Below, piece by piece: positions 1-11,057 of a DNA stretch of 64,000 nucleotides. The position numbers were made by a program, and so were the translations under genes. Where the stretch lies: positions 1,178,001 through 1,242,000 of the forward strand of contig JAGMWG010000001.1 of the NCBI GenBank assembly GCA_020744225.1. The letters run 5' to 3'. How positions within the stretch are numbered: position 1 is the stretch's first letter; each line of letters opens with the position of its first letter. Source of the DNA: Paraphoma chrysanthemicola. Taxonomy: Eukaryota; Ascomycota; Dothideomycetes; Pleosporales; Phaeosphaeriaceae. Below the pieces are notes generated by a model. That model was not told the DNA's origin and did not search any database. It worked only from the letters and a program-made list of their open reading frames with translations.

Positions 1-1896
1 ATTGCGGTTGTAGGATGTGAGGATGGCATTGGCCTCGCCCTTCTTCACGCCATCTGTGCGAGTCCACTGGCCGATGCAGGGTCAAAAACTTGGTTAGCAC
101 AACGAAGACCTTCAGGATCACAGATCAGTACTCACCCACAAGCGTTTGCCAAAACAGTGCCGCCAGCATCAGTGAATGTCGAGAGAGTGTTATCCCGATC
201 GAGCGTCGCTCTGATTTGCTCGCTGCCGGGTGTGATGAAGAAGTCTGCCTTAGGCTTGAGACCTGCTGCCGATGCCTGCTTAACGATCTCTTCGGACCGA
301 GTCATGTCCTGGTATGAGCTGTTGGTGCAGCTACCAATGAGTCCGGCGCCGAACGTTCTTGGCCAGTCTTTCTCTTCCACCAACGACTTGAACTTGGAAA
401 GGGGGGTGGAAAGGTCAGGGGTGAAGGGTCCATTGATGTGAGGCTCGAGCTCCGAGAGGTTGATTTCGATAACCTGGTCGTAAACAGCTTCCGGGTCTGG
501 TCGAAGAAGGTTTTGTTCCATCGGTAGGCTGGCGATTGCCGAAGCCTCGTCGGCAATTGGGCCACGGTGGGTTGCTTGTAGATATGGAACGTGTGCGGGA
601 GAGAAGGGGAACAATGAGGTTGTTGCGCCGACCTCAGCTCCCATATTACAAATTGTGGCCATGCCTGTGCAGCTGAGGGTTTGCACACCAGGTCCGAAGT
701 ACTCGATGATGGAGCCTGTACCTCCCTGCAATGCATTAGCCTGAAGGTCCTCACGACACTATGACTTTTACTTACGCGGACTGTGAGCTTGCCAGCAAGA
801 TGGAGAATCACGTCCTTTGGTGAAGCCCACCCACTGAGCTCGCCCGTAAGCTTAACACCCAAAATCTTTGGTGCTTTCAGTTCCCATGGTGCGTCCACAA
901 GTGCATCGACTGCATCGGCACCGCCAACACCAATCACAATTGCTCCGAGACCACCAGCATTTGGTGAATGGCTGTCTGTACCCAGCATCATGAGTCCGGG
1001 CGCGCTGTAGTTCTCCAGGACAGACTGATGGATGATTCCTGCACCTGGTGGCCAAAATTCGATGCCGTACTTTTTCGCCGCCGACTCCAGAAAGTCGAAC
1101 ACCTCCTTGTTACCCTTGATCGATTGAGGCAGATCGGTGTCTGCGCCTTTCTCGCCCTGTACGTAAAAATGTCAGTGCCTTGCTCAAAACATTCAGAGAT
1201 CGCCGCATCGGATAATCTGTGGCCATGTTCTGCGAAGTCGCCTTCACACATGCCTGGAGGTATCCGTAGCACTCTACCACCCCGATCGCGACCAAAATGG
1301 TACTCACCACAATCATGTGGTCGCAGTGGATGCTCGCTGGCACCGCTGTGCTCGGTAATCCGCAGCTCATGAACTGCAACAATGCCATTTGCGCACTCGC
1401 ATCTTGCATGGCCACGCGATCGGGCTTCAGCTTCAGATTCGCCTGTCCCCTGATATCCTTGCCATTGTTCGTGTTTGATAACAGCGACTCCTCTGGATTA
1501 TCGAGATGCGAGTAGAGAATCTTTTCCGCGAGGGTGAGCTGGCGCGAAGAGCCCAGAACTCTGCGTACTTCCTTGAGCCGTCCGAGGAGCTTGGGGTAAG
1601 GCGGGGTGCGCGATGCGATGTCGATGTTGCGCGCAGAGGGGACGGCATGGGAGGTTGCGAGACATCTTCGGGACACAGGTGATGTGACAAGGTGGGAGGA
1701 CGAGAGGCGTGGCTGGTAGAGTCAGTTCTGCTATTTCATACAGTTCGTATCTGCAAATGCGCCTATGACTGCGAGTTGTATTCCAGTGACATGCCAGCTC
1801 ACTACCATTACAGCATCATAGAACGACCAATGGTATACAAGAATTACCCACACTGCAATTAGCGGCCTGGCCAGCTCGTAGCACTTGCGACCGCAT
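1..1896 (-). CDS. ACO2: Mitochondrial aconitate hydratase, Aco2-type (partial, 3' end outside window)
   Basis: Aconitase-family [4Fe-4S] enzyme. Fungal Aco2-type paralogues act in mitochondria, and yeast Aco2 is linked to the homocitrate step of lysine synthesis (family knowledge). Exons read on the minus strand: 1896-1852 (tentative presequence exon), 1712-1308, 1156-776, 725-136, then from 82 off the edge. Seen: HCDHMIV, the GTDSHSPNAGG segment, GSCTNSS with the first cluster cysteine, and NACG/PCIGQW split by the last intron, carrying the other two cluster cysteines. Introns 1713-1851, 1157-1307 and 726-775 are GT-AG and in frame. The last, 83-135, has a good donor and CTAAC branch site but ends in TG. 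The first exon is chosen because the frame has no ATG closer to the catalytic domain and 1896 gives a basic, uncharged-acid-free leader; this start is uncertain. Assignment to aconitase is firm, to Aco2 rather than Aco1 likely. Confidence 0.88.
83..135 (-). other. Intron of the aconitase gene without an AG acceptor
   Basis: Donor GTGAGT follows the codon fragment TGT-GG; a CTAAC branch motif lies near the end. Keeping the invariant Cys-Gly-Pro-Cys reading requires joining to the A at position 82, so the intron ends in TG. Nearby AG dinucleotides give an in-frame stop within a few codons. Either a rare non-canonical acceptor or a one-base sequence/assembly error. Confidence 0.6.
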
Positions 1897-4605
1897 CTTT
1901 GAAGCTTGTCCGGTAAATTGACGCGGTGCAGGAAGGCGATGGCGCTGCACACAAAAAGTTCCCCGAAGCGAGATCGGCCGCACGCGACTGCTGCTGAGCC
2001 GAGGAGCGGCAGGGGTTCTCCAGACCCCGCTCCTGGCCAATCCCACGCAAGCTGGAAGTAAGCGTCCTGATCTCATCAACACCAGAAATATATCCCAAGA
2101 GGTTTTCAAGCACAATCGTACCACGACTAATTTCTCGCTTGATTCACCTACACAAGACTAGCATATTCACGTTCTGCGTTGATACATCTTACCACTCCTT
2201 CCCAAGACACTCAAGAGTCGGTTACTCCAACATGCACTATGGGCGCGATTCTTCAGCTATAACTTCGTCCACTCACATCGCCACTTCCAGCCGGCTGGAA
2301 GCACCACATCAATTGTCTGGTCCGCATTCCCGATTTCGTCACGGAGATCGCCCACCATCAAGCCACTAGGAGCCATAACATGCATGCGAGCATTGTCTAT
2401 AATCATGGATCCTCTGAATCTTCCTAGAACAGGCGGCAGCCAGTCCGCCTCGCCATGGATAATCGAGACATCAAAATACGATGCAAGCGTTGTAGAACGA
2501 GCATATCCAAGGATTTTCTCCGCTAATTGGAAAAGCATTCGTCGGCTACATTTGCAATTACTTTCTACTGTACATCTGTGGGCGAGGTCATCATGCCAAC
2601 GCTGCTGCCCAAGCGCCCGTGACCCCCAAATGTGTTGTTCAAAAGTACCGGAACTTCATGAAAATGACGGTCATTCATACAGCCGACTACAATCCGGACT
2701 TTCCATCACGGAAGTCGCAGGATTGCGCAATTGTGTAATGTCGTCCCACTACTCTAGCAGTCTTCAATGGATACTTCAATGCATGCAGCATGCACCTCGA
2801 GGCCGCGGTGCGGAATAATTGGTCTTGACAGGTCGTCTGACCGCCTTGCTAATCAAGCCGCTGATGGCATATGTAGTTTGCTCACGTCTATCATTCGCAA
2901 ATGCTTAGCGATATAAGATGTGCGTGCACCGGCGCGATCGAATAGCTTTCATTCCGCTGCAAGGATCGAAGGTCAACACGGCATTCGTCAAATTCTGCGT
3001 GTACAGTCAACTCTGATCTATTCCTAGGGTCCACTCCAAGGTTCTGGTACCAGCCCGATGGCTCTAGGAAGCAGACATCGTGGTACCTGAGAATCAACGT
3101 AATTTGATAGGGCGCCGAAAGTCGATCGAATCGCATATCTCTACAACGATCATCCGTCGACTGCGGCTTCATGTCATCCAATGGCCCCGACGCCGTAGCT
3201 CCAGTAGGCAAGCCCTCCAAGTCAGCGCCCACTTGGGTTCCTCAAGAAGCAGGCGAAGAAGCAACTCGACAGGAAATGCGCCGGCGCTGGACCAGAGTAA
3301 CGCGAGTGCACCTGCGTGGGCGCCGGCGACAAGTTCTGGGCGTGTCAAGAATCACGGATGGGGTTAGACTCACAGACACAACCATGGATACCAAGAGGTG
3401 CATCAGCAAGAAGAGGAAGAGTCGGATTTGCAAGAGGAGAGTGACTTGGGCGCGGAACAAGAGCCTGAGTCGAGTTCGGAGGAGAAGTGTGATGATGATG
3501 ATGGCAGGTACTTTGACTTTTAAGGGTGAGTGAGTGTTGAGAGGACGAGGGGGGATCTGGAGGGTCATGGAATCTAAGATCATCTCTTACGATAATACTA
3601 GTGATTTTCATGGTGTCGTTTGGTCAAAGTGACTGAATGTCAGGTTCTCCTGAGGTATTGAGATGTATGCCGTTCGTTGAGGTGAGAAGGAACAAGCTGG
3701 GGAAAGATTTTAGGGCACGTTCTCCTTGGTCCTCAGTACACCCACCAATTCACATCTTAACGGCTTATACATCAGTTCCTTAGCTTGATGAATCAATGCC
3801 ATGTCAATCAAGCTTGAATTGACGAGTATAACACCAAGCGATCACTGCGTAGATACTGACAATGATCAACAAACGTCCTTGAAGTAATTACTGATCTTCT
3901 GACACAAAGATGTTTGTTCTGGGATCGTACATTAGCTGTACCATTCTCCAGCTCCACAACTTCGGTCACCCCTTCCGCTAAATCACTCAGTCAGTCTATC
4001 TACCACTCCCCAACCCCACTCGGCCCGACTCACAAACCCACAATCGGACCGTTGAGTCCTCGCAGCACCTGCACATATCCGTTGCATGTCGCCAACGCAC
4101 GCATCCAAATCATTCGATACTTGCGGATATTGCTGTCCTGTATGAGCATGTTGAAGCCGCAACCTATCCGCACTCAAGACAAGCTTTGCGCACTATCCAC
4201 TTGATGGAAAGTATATGACACCGACCCGAACTGGGAAAAGCGAAAAGCCGTTTAAGTTCATGTAGACAAATCTCGCCAAAATTTCCCAGGTCTGGAGGAC
4301 TGTATAGCGCTACAAGCAAGCAAGCAAGCATCTTGCATCCGTAAAAGCAGCAATGCGAACTACATCTCGGACGCCCAAGAATACCCAGCACGACGGCACT
4401 ATAGATATGTAACGTTAGTCACTGAATTGAACGCATCAATTGCTTGCATAGTGGGTAGTTTACTTCTATCTATCGAGAAGGTGTTACACAAATTAAACGC
4501 TAGCGAACAACTAGCGCGTACCCACTTCCTCCCATCGCAACCTTGCCTTTGCCGTTCCCAGCGCCTTTCCCGAGTACCAACCAACCACACCTCTTCGACG
4601 CGGCC
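1897..4605. other. Intergenic, no confident gene
   Basis: About 2.7 kb upstream of both the aconitase (minus) and the DUF647 gene (plus), so it holds two promoters. Short ORFs occur (for example minus 2257-2538 and plus 3171-3533) but none shows a recognisable domain, a consistent exon structure or a frame continuing into a neighbour. A short acidic reading frame ends near 3525 (…DDDDGRYFDF) and might be the tail of an unrecognised gene. A four-unit CAAG microsatellite sits at 4313-4330. Confidence 0.5.
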
Positions 4606-6852
4606 ATGTCGAGATACGAGATTGTCGAGCGGGACGATGCGGGAAGAGTGACTAGGACGTACATTGCGTCGGGCGAGGGCAGGGTTGATGTCATTGTACG
4701 TTTAGCATTCACGGTTGCGATCGAGCAAAGGACCCTGGACGTTGCTCGCGATGTTTCAAGCAACATGTTGAAAGAGAAGAAAGTGGTTGTGAGGGATTGA
4801 CTGACGAGGAATTAGACGCCGAAACAGACGAAAAGTTATGCTCAGCGAGTCCTTGACGTGTTTCTCCCGGCTGGATATCCGCAAAGCGTGACGGACGATT
4901 ACATCCAGTACGCACCCACTCTTCCCACCGGAGAATGCCAAGCTCATGTAATGTAACACCTTCTCAGATACCAGATCTATGTACGCCAAGCTCCTCCTAG
5001 AACCAGATCGTACGATGGTTGACAAGCCCAGGACTCGCTCCAAGCCTTCTCCTCCTCCATTGCAGGCATGCTTTCCTCGCGCGCTGTCCTCCAAGGTACG
5101 TTTGTGCCGTGGATCTAGACTTTGCTCCTCCATCTACGCATTTTCCGCCTGCTTCATCTCGTCGATACACCGCATGAGGTCACGGATCGCCCCGCGACCC
5201 AGATTCCGGGTCTGCCTCCGCATTCACGTTACACAAAGTATATTGCCTCAACCGTGTGCTAGCGCAACGGTGCATTCGACCAGCTTCCCGTCCTCACATC
5301 TGAAGCGAGTCTTGGACTTGTATCGTCCCGCACGGAAGCGCTACACCATTATTGCTAACGCACATCAACAGGTGTGGGCGTGGGCGACGCGAGCGCCTCA
5401 CCCACAGCTGCATTGCTTCTCTCCGTGCTCCAAGAATCCATGGGCCGCATCGCGACGATTCTCTTCGCGCACAGACTTGGCACATCACTGGAGCCAGAGT
5501 GTAAGATGTATCGGCTAGCGGCCGATGTGTTCAACGACACGGCAATGATACTCGATTGCCTGTCTCCCGCGTTTCCGAAGCCATTTCGCGTGCTGGTGCT
5601 CAGCTTCTCGAGCGTCCTGCGCTCGCTGTGCGGCGTGTGTGCAGGTAGCGCCAAAGCGAGTCTGAGCGCGCACTTTGCGAAGAAGGGGAATCTGGGGGAG
5701 CTAAACGCTGTAAGTGCAGCTGTCACCGGCACGTTCCGGCCTCGCGTTGTGGTTGTGTTTGTTGTTGAATATGAATACGTGGGGTGCAGCCGCTTTGGGT
5801 TGATGAAGTCGATATTGCATTGCTGGGGTCGTCATATAACGAAACACGTGCGGAACTTCATCCATATGAACACTGTACTGACTTGATTTGCAGAAAGACT
5901 CGAGCCAAGAGACAGTCATATCGCTGCTCGGGATGCTGGTAAGTCCTGCTCTTGCCAATCTCAGCCGCCAGCACCGGCATGGCGTCTTGCATGGTCCTCC
6001 AGTCCAACTACCTGGCTCGTGCACGTCTGCCGAACGAAGTGTTGGATATTGAGCATATTGTCAAACCAGTCGCAGTCGTATCAGTGCTCTCGTAGGTGGA
6101 ATATAGGCCGCTCGTGTCACTTACAAGCAATATAGGCTGGAAGTATTGTTGTATCGTGGGTATCGACACCAGTCACGACTTGGACGGTCCTAATTGCGCT
6201 GCTCTCGATACACCTGGCAACCAACTATGCAGCCGTCCGGGCCGTTAGCATGCGCTGCCTTAACCGGCAGAGAGCAAATATCGTCTTCAGCCACTTGCTG
6301 CAGCACGGGGTAGTCTTGACTCCATCAGACGTTTCTCAGCGCGAGCGCGTCTTCGAACGAGATGGCGTGCTTCGCCGGGCAGATGATAGCGTCGCTGGAT
6401 ACTGTAAGATAGGTGTGCCTTTGGATCTGCTCTTGAACCGCATTGGGCGGCGCCATAAGCGGACAGAATCACTAGACCTGCATGCTGTCCAGCTGTCGGA
6501 GTTAGTGGACATATTCGAGAGCGAGGCTTACATGCTATGGTTCACGGACGCCGATTATGAAGCCTTGATAGTGCTCAAGGAAGGATGCACTCCGATTGAT
6601 CAGTTCAAGGCATGGGCACATGCATTACTGCTCGCCTCCAAAGTACGAGGTTCTGGAGGTAAGCCGGAGGATGACGATGCATCTCCAATGGCGGTGCGGC
6701 TGGCTGAGATGAGACGGACACTAAGGGACACGCGTGACTTGTTTGCAAAGTACACGGAAGTGCTCAAGCAGAGGGGATGGGACCTGGAGACGACTGCACT
6801 GGAGACGCGCGCAGGCGTGCGAGCTCAATTCGATGCGCAGAAGCAGAATTGA
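4606..6852 (+). CDS. DUF647 / ROOT UVB SENSITIVE (RUS) family protein
   Basis: Seven exons: 4606-4695, 4816-4907, 4968-4980, 5032-5095, 5372-5709, 5894-5938, 6136-6852; 452 aa, all junctions in frame. Family signatures are visible: a PAGYPQSVTDDY segment near residue 50, then YQIYDSLQ, a glycine-rich VGVGDA loop, then long hydrophobic helices (about 90-220) including SWVSTPVTTW. The C-terminal third is charged and soluble. RUS proteins are conserved in plants, fungi and animals; in plants they act in UV-B sensing and vitamin B6-related signalling, while the molecular role in fungi is not established. The third exon is only 13 nt, confirmed by the conserved Tyr-Gln-Ile-Tyr that it encodes. Introns 4-6 (184-276 nt) are long for this window. 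The ATG at 4606 gives an N terminus starting MSRYEIVERD and matches the exon phase. Confidence 0.88.
4968..4980 (+). other. 13-nt microexon in the DUF647 gene
   Basis: Flanked by CTCAG upstream and GTACGC downstream. It supplies the last base of a Gln codon plus Tyr-Gln-Ile-Tyr, joining the Asp-Asp-Tyr-Ile end of exon 2 to the Asp-Ser-Leu-Gln start of exon 4. Skipping it would shift the frame. Confidence 0.75.
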
Positions 6853-9847
6853 GACCTACCTGGCTATTCTGCAGCCAGTATGAAGCGGCTAGCCGTCTGA
6901 CATGCACTCTCCGCTCAAGGCCTGGTTGCCACGATCTCCAGGCTTTGACCAGCACTATCCCGATCGTGGAGCAAACCATCAGCAGGTCGGTGATATTCCA
7001 AGCTTGAGTCATCACAACCATGTTGATCCGCATCAGCGTACCCTGCCGCATCTCAGACGGTCACTGCGCAGAAGTGATATTTGTTCTACGACTTGTGGTT
7101 CTGCCTGAGACTATTAGACTTGGGTTTCGGTCCTCACGTCAAACCGTGGTAGAGGTCCACCCGTCACGTTTCAGGTAGACGTGCACGCCGCAGTAATTGG
7201 CACGGCCAAGCTGACCTGATGGCGGCGGTTGTGACCGGATGTGCTGGACGCAGAAATCTTTCTTTTCGAAATCTTGTCATGAAACTGGAGCCGAGGCAAG
7301 TGGATGGGTGGAGCCATACAAACGCCTCTATGCAAGGACAACAACAGCGTGTTTCTCAATGCGTGAGGTTGTCGGACCGGTATATTTGGAGTGGCGCGTG
7401 CAGAGAGTGGGATGCGGCTAAAAGGTCACCCCACGAAGCGGTGAAGCGGGTGAATCGCATCGCTGTGTGAAGACCCACTTCTGCGTCATGCTGCGGAACC
7501 TCAGGCACCGAGCTTTTTGCGGCGGCGAGTCAAATTTGCTGTCCAGTTTTCCGTTGACGGGGCGCGTGCTGAGTCGCGAGCCGCTTACTGTCGGTCCTGC
7601 TACGACTCTGCGACTTGTGCGACCTTCTAGAAGACGCCGCAGTTCAGCCTCCCGAGGTTCAAATGACCAGGGCGGTCGCAATGCCGTAAGGACAACTCAA
7701 CACACTGTCACGGCGTGTTTTCCGATGTGGATACAAGGCGACGCCCGTTGCGCCAACATCATGCGGTGGACAGGAGAGTTGAGGAAAAGATCGTCCGAAG
7801 CGCCATTCTGCGTGAACTAATCAGCTTCGGGTAACATTCTAGAAGCGCAGAAGTGTTCTGGAAGACTTGGTGGCGCACGGTGCTGGAGGAGCGACATGGA
7901 AGACGTGGGACTGCTGTGATGGGGAGCGCTGGTGAAACGCCCTCGTCTTCAGCATCCACTTTGCGCCCTGGCAGCGGTTTTGCTGAGTGAGTAGCGCGCG
8001 AGCACCGTCAGTCGAGGCGTGCGTGAATAATTCGCGATTGCGCTCACACAGCGCGGCGAGCTAGCGCGGTGGACGCACCAGTTTGCTAATCGCCATCGCG
8101 CAGAATGCTGTGGAGCACATGTGGATCAGCGTGATGCTCCGACGCAGCGTCAGTCAACATTTCTCTGAGCTACGGAACAGCAGCGTCCCCGTGCGCAGGC
8201 AATCCGTCCCCAGCGTTAAGGCGAGGCCAAGAGCGTGGCCGTGCACTGTGCCCAGACCTCGGGCGGCGTGATTGGGCACAGCGGACTCTAAGACCTGCAG
8301 CGCTGGCGTCACTCGGTCCGCAGAGCGAAGGTGACATCTGGCGACGAGCGCGATGACACCAGCGCGTCGCAGACTGCCAGAGACGGTGTCTTTGACGGAG
8401 GTGAGCCTATATGAGAGCCATTGTATGTGGACGCGCATCGCAATGGCAGCCGTGGGCTCAAAGCACGCCAACATGGCGGCTCAGGGCGATCGGCAGCCTT
8501 TCCTTTGTCGCGGCGAGAGTCATAGAGTGGATTAGTGACGCCGTCGCTGCTGAGTCCGCCTGCTTGCGGCGAAGGCAGCAACAGGGCTCGCCGCAGAGAA
8601 GCCGCGTGCCGGGCGAGGTGTTGCAGCGCGAAGACAGACGGCCCTGAGGCTGTCGCCAACGGCTGAGCCAAGTGCAAAATACAGCGTCGTTGTTGTTCAC
8701 TGCGTGCCAGGACGACGAGTGCGCCATGGGAAGAGCTTAGCCGGCCAAACAAGGCTGGCGCGCCAAGGCTCCTTGAGTAAGCGTCCGAGCAAGTGCCGTC
8801 TGTCGGGGAATGGCATGCGAATGACTGAGATAGCGACCGAGCGCTGAGCGTGCATGGTGGTGTCACCGGCGCCGTCGACGACTTGCAGCGGCCATCGGCG
8901 ATAGAGACGACGCTCTCGCTCCAGGGTGAATTCCCCCGTCTCTCTCGTCTGCACACACCCGCTGCTCTGCACCGTTGGCGCCGCGGCCTCACCTGGGCAG
9001 GCGTTGCAACCTCCCACGGCGACACGCTCTGACGGCTTGGAGGGGTTCGTGGACGTGCTCGGTGGCGAAAGACAGGGGGCGTGGTTTCGGCTGTGCGCTA
9101 ATTTCTTCGAGAAGGCGCCCCTCCAATCAGGCAGGCACGCCGCTTTAGCAGGACGCACTTGCCTCCGTCAGACAAGGGCAAGGGCTGCCATCCTCTCTCA
9201 CCCATCGCAAACTCATGTGGGCCATAGCGCGCTGACCTAGCGCTGCGCTCAAGCATGGACGCTGCTAGTCGACGGTGCCAGTGTGGCCTCCCATGTCGCC
9301 CTGACTCTGCCCGCTTCTCAAAAGCACTCTGAGCCGCACCGTCCTGCAGCCTCTCTGTCTTAGCATTCTCGACCACGTACTGGACCACCCAAGACCCTCT
9401 GTCTCACCAGCGACTCCGTCACAGCCTACCAGCCCACCACCAACGCTCCCACGCACCCCAGTGCCGGCACCTCACAGCCCGCCATATACCTGTCGCTCCT
9501 GCCTCGCTGCTGTCCGCCAGTTGCACTTGCCCGCCATCGCCTAGCACCGGACCCTACATCGGCGTGCTACCGTGTGTCGCCCTTCTGGAAGCCGCCGCAT
9601 CTGCACCACCGCACTTCGATAGGCCCTCGCACGCCTGTACTCCGCCTCGTCACCCGCACCCTCCACGCCCTCGATGCTGCCGCCATCGGAACGATAATCA
9701 CCGTCCACGTTGTCCTGCCGCCACTGGGTTCGCTCGAACCTTGTGCTACTCGTCGTCAAGCTGGCGCAATTGTGCTCCTGCGAGGGATTCGACGAGCAGA
9801 GTAGGAAAACCGCCCGCCGCGTCTACAAACAGTTCTGGAGAAGCGTT
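6853..9847. other. Intergenic, about 3 kb, no confident gene
   Basis: Separates the DUF647 3' end from the RGS gene start. GC-rich. The longest ORF (minus 8309-9025) has an Arg/Ser/Ala/Pro-rich composition typical of antisense or random GC-rich sequence and no domain. The last roughly 600 bases (9250-9847) are pyrimidine-rich and probably contain the promoter and a long 5' leader of the RGS gene. I see no RNA gene, repeat or transposon remnant. Confidence 0.5.
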
Positions 9848-11057
9848 ATGATCACACGGAAGCCAGGCAGCCAAGCCTTGTCGATAAGAACATCCTCGAC
9901 CGCATCCTCACCCACCTCCTCGCTGGCCGACTTTGATGACGCCGACATCAAGATGGCCATGAGCGACGTGCAGCCCGCCCCGCTGACCGTCTCGATACCC
10001 AAGAACATCCCCAGCCCACAATGCCGGAAACCAACCCTCTCCGAAATTCTCGCCAACACCGCACCCCCGCCCTACACACTGAGCTCCTTCATGGCCTTCC
10101 TCTCGCAGAACCACTGCCTCGAGAACCTCGAATTCACCATGGATGCGTCGCGGTACCGCAAGCACTACTCCAAGATGGTCAATCGCCATCCAGGCAGCCC
10201 AATCTCTCCGCTCTCCGACGAGTGTGCCTACGTACTCATGTTGTGGCGTCGCTTGATTGACGCATACATCCGTGAATCAGGCCCGCGAGAAGTAAGTCAC
10301 CGCTCCTGACTGTCATCATAGTCCGCTTTACTAACCCGCGCAGGTCAACCTTCCTGCCGAAGTCCGTGACAACCTACTTGGCCTGTCTGACTCGTACGTC
10401 CCGCCGCACCCGTCGTCGCTCGACGAGGCTGTGTCGAAGATCTACGAGCTCATGGAGGAGAGTGTGTTGGTGTCATTCCTGAACTCCGCAAGCCCGCAGA
10501 GCGCACACCACACCATGAGCCATGACAGCTACGACTCAAACCTCACACGATCATCGACTCGCAGCTATGACGAGCGAAGCTTGCTTTCACGCAATCAGCA
10601 ACCGCACCTTCCTACGCACCAGCGTGCGTCGGCGCCGTCGTCGCTCACGGCCGGCTTTATGCAAGGTCGGCCCTTCTCACACTCGAGGTTTCACTCGCAG
10701 CCAACTTCTTCAGGCCCACAGGCCACTCGTGTCACTTCTGGCTACAACAGCGGAAGCGATGCTCTGACCGACGACTCTGGCAGTGGCAGCCCGTCAGGCA
10801 TGAGCGACCCCCTTACACCTCCGGGGACTCCCCCCATGAGTGACTATCCCATGACGGATTATCATCAGGCCTACTACGAAAGTGGGTCGAACAGTGGTAC
10901 TCCTAGCCCCCGCACGAGCAGGGGCGAGCACAACGGCCTGGCCAATGCCACCAGGGACAGCTGGAAGCGAGTCAGCAGTAAGCTGTGGCCCAAGAAGAAG
11001 AGCGGCGGCCAATTGAGAGATGACGAGCCAGGCGTTGTCGAAGGAGGCCTTTTCTAA
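9848..11057 (+). CDS. RGS-domain protein, RgsA-like regulator of heterotrimeric G-protein signalling
   Basis: Two exons, 9848-10291 and 10344-11057; 385 aa. RGS proteins accelerate GTP hydrolysis on G-alpha subunits and act at the inner face of the plasma membrane. The RGS fold starts near residue 60 (PTLSEILANTAPPP, then FMAFLSQNHCLENLEF), is interrupted by a short loop, and finishes in exon 2 with a helix containing YELMEESVLVSFLNS. This compact two-part RGS with a long disordered Ser/Thr/Pro-rich tail resembles Aspergillus RgsA, which tunes stress and conidiation signalling; the paralogue assignment is from memory of the family and moderate. The tail ends in a basic patch (KLWPKKKSGG) that could aid membrane or nuclear targeting. 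The ATG at 9848 is preferred because it directly precedes the QALSIRTSS/ADFDDADIKMAMS segment. Confidence 0.85.

Noticed and set aside
2257..2538. 93-codon minus-strand ORF with protein-like composition
   Set aside because: No family recognised, no adjoining exons in a consistent frame and no credible start context; kept only as a note in the intergenic entry.
3171..3533. Possible spliced gene with an acidic tail near 3380-3525
   Set aside because: The frames do not join through an intron of realistic length; splice sites are unconvincing.
4313..4330. CAAG microsatellite
   Set aside because: Only four to five units; too short for significance on its own.
5798..5880. C/D-box snoRNA-like motifs (TGATGA and CTGA) in a DUF647 intron
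   Set aside because: No terminal stem pairs the ends, and the CTGA coincides with the intron branch site.
8309..9025. 238-codon minus-strand ORF in the gene-poor gap
   Set aside because: Arg/Ser/Ala/Pro-rich composition typical of a random frame in GC-rich DNA, no domain, and overlapping ORFs on the other strand.
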